A stretch of 64,000 nt of DNA, from positions 5,769,451 through 5,833,450 of the forward strand of contig CM046345.1 in NCBI GenBank assembly GCA_025403435.1. The letters run 5' to 3'. A model generated the notes under the pieces. It made no database searches. It was not told the origin of the DNA and worked only from the letters and a program-made list of their open reading frames with translations. A program made the translations under genes and the position numbers. The stretch's first letter is position 1, and every line of letters starts with the position of its first letter. This DNA is from Artocarpus heterophyllus. Its lineage: Eukaryota > Streptophyta > Magnoliopsida > Rosales > Moraceae. This document shows, in pieces, positions 13,480 to 25,409 of this stretch.

Positions 13480-14460
13480 GAACAATAGTTAAAGGATAGG
13501 GTGGAAAAGCCTAAAAAAAAAGATAAATTTCAGGAAAAATTTATTATAGTGGGCTGATTAAAAATCCCAACAATATTATTTTAAAAGTAGCAAGTAAGAG
13601 TCAAAAAGTGTTCTAAAAAAGTATATAGAAAATGAAACTGTAATTTAAAAATTAACACATTTGGAAGAAGTTCTTTTTATTTGAAAGAAGTTATTTCGAT
13701 ATGGTAAAATGAATGGCAATAAAAAAGCAAAAGAAAAGAAAAACGGTTAAAAAAAAAAGAGGTATCATTTTTTAAAAGGATAAGGCTTTTTTTTTTTAGG
13801 GTACGGATTTAAAAATTTCAAAAAGCCAAAAAAAAAAAAGGCAAAAAATAGTAATAAAAAATAAAACAAAACGGGTCCCAAAAAACAAATAGTTAAAGGT
13901 GGGGTGAAAAAGCTTTTAAAAAGTGATATATTTCAGGAAAAAAAATTACAATAGGGGGTTAATTAGAAATGCCCAACGTTATATAATAGTAATCGAGAGT
14001 AAAAAAAAAGTATTAGAAAATTACATCTTATGCCACAATTTTAAAAAGCTATGTTTATTCATACAACACTTAGAAAAAGTTATATTATATGTTAAGTTGT
14101 GTCACAAATAAACATGTATAACATTTATAGAAAGTAAGTCTCAAAATATGGCATTTATGAAAATTCCCCTATTCCAAAGAAGCATATAGAAAAAGAAATT
14201 GTAAAATAAAAGTGACAGATTTAGAAGTTGTTTTAATTTGAAAGATTATATTTTTGTATCGTAACATACCAAAATAATGAAGAAGGAAGAAAAATACAAT
14301 TAGAAAAGGTTAAAAACAGATGTACAAGTTGTATTTTAAAAGGATAATTTTTTTGAGGGTGTGGATTTAAAAAAGAAAAACCAAAGTTGAATAAGAAAAG
14401 AAAAACTAAAGTTGAAAAAGCAAAAAAATAAAAATAAAAATAAAAGCAATGTTCAAAAAG
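13480..14460. repeat. Diverged tandem duplication (~390-bp unit), second copy interrupted by a MITE
   Basis: Unit 1 starts near 13480 with AATAGTTAAAGGATAGGGTG and unit 2 near 13887 with AATAGTTAAAGGTGGGGTG. Matching landmarks follow in order: ATTTCAGGAAAAA, GCATATAGAAAA or GTATATAGAAAA, TTAAAAGGATAA, GGGTACGGATTTAAAA or GGGTGTGGATTTAAAA. Unit 2 contains about 165 bp (14012-14176) that unit 1 lacks. The sequence is A-rich and non-coding. Confidence 0.65.
14012..14176. mobile_element. MITE family C, copy 1
   Basis: This ~165-bp segment interrupts the second unit of the 13.5-14.5 kb duplication. It matches 48985-49155 (shared words TTATATGTTAAGTTGTG, CACAAATAAACA, ATTTATGAAAATTC) and, more weakly, 56815-56905. 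Its ends (TTACATCTTATGCCA / TGGCATTTATGAAAATT) are imperfect inverted repeats. It is non-coding. Confidence 0.6.
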
Positions 14461-15326
14461 GAAAAAAAAGGAGAGACAAAAATGGGAACGAATCGTGTGG
14501 ACAAATCGCCCCATGTTTTTTTTATAAGTACCCTACACACTTTTAAATAGATAACAGACAAGAAATTACTTAATAACTCCATTAGTTACGTCCTTTTACC
14601 TTTTTAATTTGGTCCCACAACTAGTCCCTAATTGGCAATCCAATTCGAATTAGTTGGTTGAACGGTGTTAAATCTCACATTATACAATATAAAATAAAAT
14701 AGTGGTACAGTGTAAAGCCCTACGTATTAGTTTTTGAACTAATTTTTTTTAATTCAAATGGGTTTCCCAAAACACCCTATTTGTCTAATTGATGTTTACT
14801 CTAAATGGTCAAAGGCTTAATTATTCTTATATCTGGTCGATAGAAAGAGTGAAGAGGACAAATGATAGAAGGATCTTTGGTGACATATGGCAACTGATTT
14901 TTTTTAACTTCACTTCCTTTCTTTTCTTTTTTTCTCTTTTTTACTTTTCTTCCTTTTATGTTTTTGTTCTTTATTTTTTATTTAGATTTTTGACCCCTTT
15001 TTTTGTTCCTTTTTATTTTTGTGATTTTTTGGTTCATTTTTTAAATCCACTTCATTAAATTACTTTATAGTATGTCTTATCAAAACACTTTTTCCTTTTA
15101 ATCTATCGTTGTTATATATTCTTTTACATCCTCCGAAATATTATTTTATCAAAATTTTTTATTTATTTGAACTTTTCTCGTTTCTATCATTCTTGTTCTC
15201 AATTAATATTTCATAGTCACAAATCTTTCATTTAAAAAAAAGTAGTGCACCGGCAAAGCATGTATTTCTAACTGGTATATGGAAAATAATAGTGGCTAAA
15301 ATACGAGCATTAATGGTGGCTTGACC
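14461..15326. other. Left flank of the Ty3 element, T-rich
   Basis: T-rich, non-coding sequence. The open frames here are runs of Phe and Leu from poly-T and are not credible proteins. The last bases before the element are TGACC (15322-15326), a possible target-site half. Confidence 0.45.
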
Positions 15327-17465
15327 TGTAACGTCCCGAAATTTATTTAATGTTAATGTAATGTAAATGATGAATTAGTGTGCCATAATTAACGCTTTAA
15401 CATTTAATTAGATTACTTTGTTGGATTTTTAATTTTTGGTTGCTTTGTTAAATTGAGGCATTCAAATGACTTCTTATTGATTTAAAATGATGTTTTGAGT
15501 TTTAAAACACAACAATTTGTAAAATGTTAAAAATACTCCGTTTTGCAAAACCGTGGGCGGCACATGGTTTTCGCACAGTAAAACCGCCCACCGATTTTCT
15601 CTATTTATTTCCCTCTTCTCTCTCTCTCTCCTCACTCTCACGTTTCATTCTCCCTCTCTCTTCCCTCTCTCTTTCTCGGCAGCCTCTCTCTCTCTCTAAT
15701 TTCTTCACAAATTTTTGAACTCCATTTCGAATCCAAGCTTCGGGATAGCAAGGAGGAAGCTCGGGGACGTGATTAGGCAACCGAGAACGCGGATTGAAGC
15801 TTCGATTCGAGGTTAGATTCGAAATTTCTAAACTTTTTACAAAATTTTCAATTTTGTGCATTTTTGAAATCTAGGTTTGTTTCAGCTTAGAAAACCGTGG
15901 ATTTGTGTTAAATGAACTTAGAACAACTAGAATCTAAGCTTAGATTGAAGAAAAACGGATTGAATTCAAGATTTTTCATTTTTCCCCTTATTTTCTCATT
16001 TTCAGATTTTTGAGGATTTTGAGTTCAAATCTTGTTTAAATGAGTCCAAACATGTTTTAGAATGTTTTTCTATCATCTATGAACATTTTTCATGCCTGGG
16101 ATTTGAGAAAAACAGGTTGGAAACAAGATTTGGATTTTGGGGATCGAGAAACCCGTGGCTGGGATTTCTGGGTTTTCCCAGTTCGGCAGGCCGAAGTTCA
16201 TGTTCGGCAGGCCGGAGTGATGATCGGCAGGCCGGTGTTCTTCCGACCGGCAGGCCGAATCTGGGGAAATGTTCGGCCGACCGAACTTTGCTTCCGGCAG
16301 GCCGTCCAGCAGGCCAACCGAGGCATGGAAAATTTTGTGATTTTTACCCGTTTTCACTGTTTTGAACCCTGATTTAAATCCCAACCTTATAGGATGATTT
16401 TAAAGGTACAAATGGTACACTAGGACATCATGAAATGGTTCCGTAACATAGAATGTCTCGAACTAGATATTGATCGACTTAGTTTGTATCTAGGATCGTT
16501 CGTGGTTCCGTGGAGCTAACGTATAGCGGACCGGGATTGCGGTGTGGGGCACCGGCACGAGTATTGAGGTAGGACTTCTATCCTATTTCTTTGGTAGCCT
16601 GGTTTTGAAATGATTTGGCTTTGAAAATGATTTCTATCAAAATGTTTTCAACGGTTGTTTGAAAATGGTTTTATCGGTTATATTTTAATATACCATGATC
16701 TGAAATGAATTTCATAATAAATGTAATTGACAACACTCGGTAATTGGGTTTTGAATGATAATGATAATAAACACATGGGCATGATGCCATATCAGAGATC
16801 GGGTCGTGTAGCGATCGACCTTGGGGGCAGGTCCCGAAACCCAGCTGGGCCACTACGGTGGTGATTTCATGGTTTGCCTAGGTAAAAGAAAAATGGTGTT
16901 TTTGATTGTACGAGTAGACTGTTCTGTGTCAGAACGGCTCTACTCAAATTATGTATTTATTTATTTAAGTTTTCTTTTGAGTACTCCTAACAATGAACTG
17001 TTTCTTCAAATTAAATTATTTATAAAACATAGTCCTACTAAGCCTTTCGCTCACGTTTTATTGTTTTAAATTTCCCCCCCTTTTCTAGGTGGTTTCCCAT
17101 TTAGGTTTGGAGAAGATTCTTCGGACCGAACTCAGGAGCAATAGGAGAGTTTATTTATATTCGGTAGTATTAATCAAGACATGTAAGACTTTAACTTCAT
17201 TTGTACCTGGACTGTAATTGTATTTATGATATTGTCAGAACCATGTGTGTGCACAAGTTGTGGGTTGTGGAACCCATATTCGCGGTTTTTATTTAATTTT
17301 TATTACCTGCTTAATTTTTTTTATAAATCCTTTTATAAAATGTGGTGGAAAAACTTTTTAATTTTTTATTTAATTTGATTCTCAAACTCTCGATTTTTAA
17401 TTAAATTCTCTTTTAATTAATCTAAATATTCCGCCACGTCACCTCCCGTACTCCGGGGCGTGACA
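15327..17465 (+). repeat. 5' LTR of the Ty3 element
   Basis: Length 2139 bp, TGTAACGTCCC to GGGGCGTGACA. It contains a CT-rich tract (15606-15700) just downstream of a TATTTAT element, a plausible promoter and transcript start. At 16186-16316 about six copies of the GC-rich quasi-palindrome CGGCAGGCCG occur. Open frames within it (for example 16079-16372) have no counterpart in known proteins and come from this GC array. Confidence 0.9.
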
Positions 17466-17717
17466 CGACCCTTCTTGTTGAGTTTGAGTCAAGAGGGCAC
17501 TTTGACTAGAACCGGATTAGCTCCAAGGCTCCATGCGATCAACTTAATTCTGTTTTGACAATATCAAACACTTTTGTTGTGTTTGAAAGAGTAATAATTT
17601 GAACCACTTTTAAACACAAAAGCTATTAATAATAGTTTTATGATGCAGTTGCTGAGAGCTTTACACTGCAAACATTTTAAACTAGAAAGTTCAAACTGAC
17701 GTGTCAAATGCAGGTTT
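17466..17717. repeat. 252-bp direct repeat following the 5' LTR
   Basis: It starts CGACCCTTCTTGTTGAG, ends CAAATGCAGGTTT, and is identical to 23328-23579 except for two adjacent differences (GACGTG versus GATATG) near the end. It occupies the place where a primer-binding site should be, and none is present. After it the sequence passes directly into protease-coding DNA. Confidence 0.9.
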
Positions 17718-17725
17718 GATTTGAT

Positions 17726-20700
17726 ACTGGTAACGCGGTTGTCGATGGTATGATTTTGGTTTCCAGATCTTTAGCTCGTGTTTTGTTCGATACCGGTGCC
17801 TCTCATTCTCTCATTTCGAGTTCTTTTGTACATGCCTTGGGATTAGAAGTAGAAGAGTTTAATGAACCCCTAGCTATAACTTCTCCCTTGGGGCGGGTGT
17901 GTGTAAATTGTATGTGTAAATCTTGTAAAATAAAGATTGGGGATGAGATTTTGAAAAGTGATTTGATTATACTCCCCATGAGTTCCTATGATGTAATCCT
18001 AGGGATGGACTGGTTGTCCAGGTATAGTGCAGTCGTGGACTGCTAACTTAGAAAAGTGACCCTAGTGTCTGATAGGGGGACGGTAATCACTTACCAAGGT
18101 GGTGGTGATTGGTCAATGAGTGAGCGCCTTATAAAGTCGTGTTTAGGAGGGCGAAGGAATCTAGATTGTTTCGCTTTTCTTGCCAATCTAGATTGCGAGC
18201 CCTATGTTTCGAGTAGTAGTGTAGCGATTCCGGTGGTTGATGAGTTCGAGGATTTTTTTCCCGACGAGTTATCAGGGTTACCACCGCATCGGGAGATTGA
18301 GTTTGGTATCGAGTTGTTTCCAGGGACATCACCGATTTCTATGGCACCTTATCGGATGGCGCCAGCAGAGATGAAGGAATTGAGGAAGCAACTTCAGGAG
18401 CTTGCTGATAAAGGATATATTCGGAATAGCACATCTCCGTGGGGAGCACCAGTTTTGTTCGCTAAGAAGCACGATGGGACTCTCAGGTTATGTGTGGATT
18501 ATCGGCAGCTGAATCGTGTTACGGTGAAGAACAAGTATCCTTTGCCTAGGATTGATGAGCTATTTGATCAGTTGGGAGGTTCGCGATACTTCTCGAAGAT
18601 TGATTTGCGTTCAGGTTATCATCAGCTCAGGATCAAGGAAGAGGATGTTCCCAAGACAGCATTTAGGACTCGGTATGGGCACTTCGAGTTTCTGGTTATG
18701 TCTTTTGGGTTGACAAATGCTCCAGCAGCTTTTATGGATCTGATGAACAGGGTATTTAGGCCGTATCTGGATCAGTTCGTGATTGTGTTCATTGATTATA
18801 TTCTTGTGTATTCTAAGACTTGGGAGGAGCATGAGCAGCATCTTCGGATCGTGCTTCAAACTCTGCGGGAGCACCAGTTGTATGCTAAGAGGGAAAAGTG
18901 TGAGTTCTGGTTGACTGAGGTTAAATTTCTGGGTCATGTCATCTCGGAGCATGGTATTTCAGTGGATCCGTCCAAGATTGAAGCTATATTGGAATGGGAA
19001 CGACCAAGGAATGTAGCGGAGATTCGTAGCTTCTTAGGTCTTGCTGGATATTACAGGAAATTTGTAAAGAATTTTTTGAAGATTGCAGCTCCGTTGACGA
19101 GATTGATCAAGAAAAATGTCAGGTTTGAGTGGGATGAAGATTGTGAGCTTGCTTTTCAGGAATTGAAGAACCGGTTGACTTCAGCTCTAGTGTTGGTTAT
19201 TCCTAGTAGTAATGAGCCGTATGAGGTTTATGCGGATGCTTCAGGGCGCGGACTTGGATGCGTGTTGATGCAGCATGGACGTGTAGTTGCGTACGGATCG
19301 AGACAGCTACGACCTCACGAGCGGAATTATCCTACTCACGATTTAGAGCTTGCAGCGGTGATCTATGCGCTGAAGATTTGGAGGTGTTATTTGTATGGAG
19401 CATCGTTTCAGGTCTTCTCCGATCACAAGAGTTTGAGGCATTTGTTCACTCAGAGGGATCTTAATCTGAGGCAGCGCAGATGGGTGGAATACATGGAGGA
19501 TTATGATTTCGCGTTGCAGTATCATCCCGGGAAAGCTAATATGGTAGCGGACGCGCTTAGCAGGAAGTCTTCAGGGATTCTCGCTTGTTTGATTTTTGAG
19601 GACTGGAGCAGGGATGCGACAGTGAGTGAGTATCGGCTACTGTATCATGAAGACGGTGATCGAGTTTTGTTGTATCACGTGGAAGCGACTCCAGTCTTTT
19701 TTGGATGGTGAAGCAAAGTCAATGGCAGGATCAGCATTTACAGGGGATTTGGTCGCGGATTCAGAACGGGGAGCAGTTTGAAGAATGGAACGTGCATGCA
19801 GATGAATCGTTGTACTTTCGGGAGCGTCTTGCAGTTCCAGTTATCGCCGAGGTGACGAAAGCCGTTCTAGACGAAGCTCATAGGTCTCAGTTTGCTATTC
19901 ATCCGGGGAGCACCAAGATGTATCGTGATTTGAAGAGGCAGTATTGGTGGAAAGGCATGAAGAAAGATGTTCGTGAGTACGTTGCCAAGTGTTCGACGTG
20001 TCTTCAGGTGAAAGCTGAGCATCAGAAGCCTGCAGGTCAGCTTCAGTCGCTTCCTATTCCAGGGTGGAAATGGGAGCATGTGACGATGGATTTCCTCACA
20101 GGTTTGCCGAGGACAGAGCAGCGGCATGATGCAGTTTGGGTTGTGGTCGATATGTTGACGAAATCGGCGCATTTCATTCCGTTTAGGTCGACGTGTTCCA
20201 GGAAGATTCTCGGGGAGTTGTATATGCAGAACATTGTGAGGTTGCATGGAGTTCCTTTGTCCATCACCTCTGATCGAGACACCAGGTTTAATGATAAGTA
20301 CTGGAGGAGTTTTCAGGAGGCTTTGGGTACGGATTTGAACTTCAGTACGGCGTTTCATCCTCAGACTGATGGGCAGTCTGAGCGGGTTATTCAGTTCTCG
20401 AGGATATGTTGCGTGCTTGTGCGTTGGACTTCGACGGAAATTGGAAGCAGTGTTTGCATCTAGCGGAGTTTGCGTACAACAACAGTTATCAGGGTAGTAT
20501 CGGTATGGCACCATTTGAGGCATTGTATGGGCGACCGTGTCGGTCACCTGTGTGTTGGGCCGAGCCGGAAGATAGAGTTATCCTTGGGCCGGAAGAGATT
20601 CGTGATAGCAACGAGAAAGTCGCGGTGATTCGAGATCGATTGAGGGTAGCTCAGAGTCGGCAGAAGAGCTACGCGGATAGGAGACGTAGACCCTTAGAGT

Positions 20701-21128
20701 TCGCGGTTGGAGATTTTGTTCTCTTGAGGGTGTCACCTCGTAAGGGGACTATGCGGTTCGGAGTGAGTGGGAAACTCGCGCCGAGGTATATTGGGTCGTT
20801 CGAGATCACTCAGCGTGTTGGTGTGGTCGCTTATCGGCTTGATCTTCCACCCGAACTTTCTCATGTGCATGATGTGTTTCATGTGTCGATGCTTAGGAAA
20901 TGTCCACCTGGGCAGGATAAGATAGTTTCATTTCGCGATGTACAGGTTTAGGAGGATACGACGTATGAAGAAGTGCCGATTCAGGTTATCGACCGGAAAG
21001 TAATTAGCTTGCGTCGTCGTGAGATACCATTGGTGAAAGTCGTGTGGCAGCATCACGGGGTTGATGAAGCCACTTGCGAATTAGAGTCGAGTATGCGAGA
21101 ATTGTATCCGCATTTGTTTTGTTTTTGA
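17726..21128 (+). pseudogene. Ty3/gypsy pol (PR-RT-RNaseH-INT), inactivated
   Basis: The protease starts near VVDGMILV with active-site motif VLFDTGASHS and ends at a TAA stop (18044-18046). The same frame resumes at 18056 with reverse transcriptase ([48 protein letters not shown]). The catalytic box reads [10 protein letters not shown], so the second aspartate is Tyr (codon 18797-18799). RNase H follows ([14 protein letters not shown] ... DHKSLRHLF ... [10 protein letters not shown]). A frameshift near 19700 leads to integrase with its HHCC finger (AHRSQFAIHP, CSTC) and DDE residues (MDFLTGLP, ITSDRDTRF, QSERV). A second frameshift lies at about 20394 and a TAG at 20949-20951. The last part (VIDRKVISLRRREIPLVKVV ... 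YPHLF) ends at TGA 21126. Five lesions make it non-functional. Confidence 0.93.
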
Positions 21129-21159
21129 AGTGAGTTGTAAATTTCGAGGACGAAATTTC

Positions 21160-21176
21160 TTTTAGGGGTGGAGAGC
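21160..21176 (+). other. Polypurine tract of the Ty3 element
   Basis: TTTTAGGGGTGGAGAGC lies directly before the TG of the 3' LTR, the expected position of the plus-strand primer. This fixes the 5' boundary of the LTR. Confidence 0.8.
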
Positions 21177-23327
21177 TGTAACGTCCTGAAATTTATTTAA
21201 TGTTAATGTAATGTAAATGATGAATTAGTGTGCCATAATTAACGTTTTAACATTTAATTAGATTACTTTGTTGGATTTTTAATTTTTGGTTGCTTTGTTA
21301 AATTGATGCATTCAAATGATTTCTTATTGATTTAAAATGATGTTTTGAGTTTTAAAACACAACAATTTGTAAAATGTTAAAAATACTCCGTTTTACAAAA
21401 CCGTGGGCGGCACATGGTTTTCGCACAGTAAAACCGCCCACCGATTTTCTCTATTTATTTCCTTCATTCCTCTCTCTCTCCTCACTCTCACGCATCTCCC
21501 TCTCTCTTTCTCGGCAGCCTCTCTCTCTCTCTAATTTCTTTACAAATTTTTGAACTCCATTTCGAATCCAAGCTTCGGGATAGCAAGGAGGAAGCTCGGG
21601 GACGTGATTCGGCAACCGAGGACGCGGATTGAAGCTTCGATTCGAGGTTAGATTCGAAATTTCTAAACTTTTTACAAAATTTTCAATTTTGTGCATTTTT
21701 GAAATCTAGGTTTGTTTTAGCTTAGAAAACCGTGGATTTGTGTTAAATGAACTTAGAACAACTAGAATCTAAGCTTAAATTGAAGAAAAACGAATTGAAT
21801 TCAAGATTTTTCATTTTTCCCCTTATTTTCTCATTTTCAGATTTTTGAGGATTTTGAGTTCAAATCTTGTTTAAATGAGTCCAAACATGTTTTAGAATGT
21901 GTTTCTATCATCTATGAACATTTTTCATGCCTGGGATTTGAGAAAAACAGGTTGGAAACAAGATTTGGATTTTGGGGATCGAGAAACCCGTGGCTGGGAT
22001 TTCTGGGTTTTCCCAGTTCGGCAGGCCGAAGTTCATGTTCGGCAGGCCGGAGTGATGATCGGCAGGCCGGTGTTCTTTCGACCGGCAGGCCGAATCTGGG
22101 GAAATGTTCGGCCGACCGAACTTTGCTTCCGGCAGGCCGAACTGTGCAGTTCGGCAGGCCGAAGCAGGGCGTCCGGCAGGCCGACCGAGGCATGGAAAAT
22201 TTTGTGATTTTTACCCATTTTCACTATTTTGAACCCTGATTTAAATCCCAACCTTATAGGATGATTTTAAAGGTACAAATGGCACACTAGGACATCATGA
22301 AATGGTTCCGTAACATAGAATGTCTCGAACTAGATATTGATCGACTTAGTTTGTATCTAGGATCGTTCGTGGTTCCGTGGAGCTAACGTATAGCGGACCG
22401 GGATTGCGGTGTGGGGCACCAGCACGAGTATTGAGGTAGGACTTCTATCCTATTTCTTTGGTAGCCTGGTTTTGAAATGATTTGGCTTTGAAAATGATTT
22501 CTATCAAAATGTTTTCAACGGTTGTTTGAAAATGGTTTTATCGGTTATATTTTAATATACCGTGATCTGAAATGAATTTCATAATAAATGTAATTGACAA
22601 CACTCGGTAATTGGGTTTTGAATGATAATGATAATAAACACATGGGCATGATGCCATATCAGAGATCGGGTCGTGTAGCGATCGACCTTGGGGGCAGGTC
22701 TCGAAACCCAGTTGGGCCACTACGGTGGTGATTTCATGGTTTGCCTAGGTAAAAGAAAAATGGTGTTTTTGATTGTACGAGTAGATTGTTCTGTGTCAGA
22801 ACGGCTCTACTCAAATTACGTATTTATTTATTTAAGTTTTCTTTTGAGTACTCCTAACAATGAACTGTTTCTTTAAATTAAATTATTTATAAAACTTAGT
22901 CCTACTGAGCCTTTCGCTCACGTTTTATTGTTTTAAATTTCCCCCTTCTAGGTGGTTTCCCATTTAGGTTTGGAGAAGATTTTTCGGACCGAACTCAGGA
23001 GCAATAGGAGAGTTTATTTATATTCTGTAGTATTAATCAAGGCATGTAAGACTTTAACTTCATTTGTACCTGGACTGTAATTGTATTTATGATATTGTCA
23101 GAACCATGTGTGTGCACAAGTTATGGGTTGTGGAACCCATATTCGCGGTTTTTATTTAATTTTTATTACCTGTTTAATTTTTTTTATAAATCCTTTTATA
23201 AAATGTGGTGGAAAAACTTCTTAATTTTTATTTAATTTGATTCTCAAACTCTCGATTTTTAATTAAATTTTCTTGTAATTAATCTAAATATTCCGCCACG
23301 TCACCTCCCGTACTCCGGGGCGTGACA
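21177..23327 (+). repeat. 3' LTR of the Ty3 element
   Basis: Length 2151 bp, matching the 5' LTR throughout with scattered substitutions and indels. The CT-rich tract is shorter, and the GC array at 22017-22190 has one or two more CGGCAGGCCG copies than the 5' LTR. Confidence 0.9.
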
Positions 23328-23579
23328 CGACCCTTCTTGTTGAGTTTGAGTCAAGAGGGCACTTTGACTAGAACCGGATTAGCTCCAAGGCTCCATGCGA
23401 TCAACTTAATTCTGTTTTGACAATATCAAACACTTTTGTTGTGTTTGAAAGAGTAATAATTTGAACCACTTTTAAACACAAAAGCTATTAATAATAGTTT
23501 TATGATGCAGTTGCTGAGAGCTTTACACTGCAAACATTTTAAACTAGAAAGTTCAAACTGATATGTCAAATGCAGGTTT
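23328..23579. repeat. 252-bp direct repeat following the 3' LTR
   Basis: Second copy of the segment at 17466-17717. The first five bases CGACC resemble the five bases before the 5' LTR (TGACC), which supports this copy being the original host flank. Confidence 0.88.
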
Positions 23580-24826
23580 ATTAAGTGATGCTAGCGAGTT
23601 TTCTCTGGGTTTATCAAGTACGAAAGTTTTCAAGAATATTCAAAGGATGACATGAAAGATCTTGCACTAAAGACTTGAATATCCAAGAATTAAGTAGTTC
23701 GATTGAAGAGTGAAGACGGTATACACAAGCCTTGAGCATATATAGGTGTACGTAATTCTTTTATGTAAGATTCAGAATAATTTGTGCTACTTTGATTGCT
23801 CAAGACCAAGTTGTCTTAATTTTACTCACACAATTACAACATCAGCCCCTCCCCTCTGGTCCGTGACACAAGGCCTCACCCACTGCCACAACGACCAACC
23901 GGACTGTTGATCTCTTCACAATGCCGATCTCCTATCCCATGTCTTCGTATTTGTCCTTTGACCTAGACCCCGACTGATGGATGTTGATGACGCGGTGTCG
24001 GAGTCGTGAAGATCTTGCAAGAAGGTTCATAGAGCCATGATGTTGGAATCAAAAGGTGTCGTTGCTACAAGATTTGAAGTGCCACGTTGGCGACGATAGA
24101 CTGATTTGTTACACACTTCTTTATGCTTCACATGAGTGGTTGACCCAATGCCAAATTGGCAACCAGCCATAAACAACGGCTTTTACTTCACCAGATTTGC
24201 ACTTTCTTAAATTAGGATCAAAGAATTGCTCTTGACCAAGGCACATTAAAACGTGCTATACCAACCAATTTGCTTCACAAAGTCAGCTTAGAAATAAAAA
24301 GTCTACCATGTGATGACCACGTCTAAGCCTCTTTGATTTTCATAATCAAACATTCTCTGAATTGCATTTTTGGTCATTCTTGACCCCTAAAGTTCCCTTC
24401 AAACTTAAATGTATGGCTTGTAATAACTTTTAATTGCAACTTATTTCTGATTTTGTTATCTCTCCTATCTCTTTCCTTTTATGCGCTCTGTCATGCCTTT
24501 TTGCTGCTTCTCCTTGCTGCCATATACCTCTTGCTGCAAAGTTTCTTGTGAAAAAAATCATTGAAACACATGATTATGGTAAGAAAACAAGGCAAAATGC
24601 AATTTTTGCTATAATACTTTAAGAGAGAGAGAGAGAGGAGAAAAGAAACTCCAGATGGAACTCCATTTCCATAAAAAGAAAGGTGGATTTTCTTATACTT
24701 ATATTTTTTTGCCATTTAATCAAGATATTCCATGCATTTAATTTTATTTTTGCATGTAATCTCAATCATTTATTAGTTAATTGCAAGGGAACCTTGTCAC
24801 CTTCTGCTTTTCTACCTCATTATAAA
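23580..24826. other. Intergenic, no gene seen
   Basis: The stretch 23850-24110 is moderately G+C-rich (GACGCGGTGTCGGAGTCGTG) but interrupted in all frames. A short GA run lies at 24625-24640. Nothing recognisable as a gene or RNA. Confidence 0.45.
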
Positions 24827-25083
24827 GGGCCCGTTTGGTGCGAGAGAAGTGGAAGTAGGAATAAGGGTGAGAGGATTAGTGAACTGTGAATGGATTTTAG
24901 AACTTCTTGCTTGGTAGAACGGAGCGGAGAAGGGCTTTAAAATCCTCCACCAAACGAGAAAATCCATACCGAACACAATAAGGAAAAAGTCATTATCTTC
25001 CTCTATTTTTTCTCCACCTAAGTTATATCCCTTTCCTTCCTCCTCTTTCTTTTTTTTTTTTCCCCTCTTACCAAACACAGCCC
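24827..25083. mobile_element. MITE family A, copy 2
   Basis: The 257-bp element starts GGGCCCGTTTGGT and ends ACCAAACACAGCCC, imperfect inverted repeats. It matches the intronic copy at 6598-6882 and has the same purine-rich left and pyrimidine-rich right halves. The termini resemble those of plant GTTTGG-type MITEs. No coding capacity. Confidence 0.65.
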
Positions 25084-25409
25084 AACAGTACATGCAATAT
25101 ATACGTTAAGCTCATAAGTTGACCATAGACAAGTAAGGTATGAAGAGAACTTCCAAGTCCTTTTGACAATAAAAAAACAAATTACATAGAGCTAAAATAT
25201 TAAAATTAATTTACTCCTTTTGTATCACTCGTAAACATAAGATATGAAGACAAAACCACCCACCTGAAATTGGCGGTGGGCGCTGCAGGTACAAACAAAA
25301 ATTATAACCAACTACAATTTTGAAACCGAGTCAAAATTCACAAAAATTAAGTTACACTACCTCATGGCAGTAGTACCGGGGCCAAAAAGAAAAAAGAAAC
25401 TATGGAGGC

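Larger units (their letters stand above)
15327..23327 (+). mobile_element. Ty3/gypsy LTR retrotransposon, Tekay/Del-like, internally rearranged and dead
   Basis: Two direct repeats of about 2.1 kb (15327-17465 and 21177-23327) start TGTAACGTCC and end GGGGCGTGACA, so both have TG...CA ends. Between them lie protease, reverse transcriptase, RNase H and integrase in the Ty3 order. A polypurine tract (AGGGGTGGAGAGC) abuts the 3' LTR. There is no primer-binding site and no gag. The 5' LTR is followed by 252 bp that also follow the 3' LTR, and the coding part starts abruptly inside the protease region. The C-terminal pol extension ends with YPHLF, typical of Tekay/Del chromoviruses. Possible target duplication is TGACC / CGACC (one mismatch). 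The LTRs differ by scattered substitutions and small indels, so the insertion is not very recent. Confidence 0.92.

Noticed and set aside
14789..15058. An 89-codon Phe-rich frame as a membrane protein
   Set aside because: It arises from poly-T low-complexity DNA; composition bias alone explains it.
16073..16384. Open frames across the GC array of the 5' LTR, repeated in the 3' LTR (21899-22251)
   Set aside because: They are produced by the CGGCAGGCCG repeats in LTR sequence; several frames are open at once.
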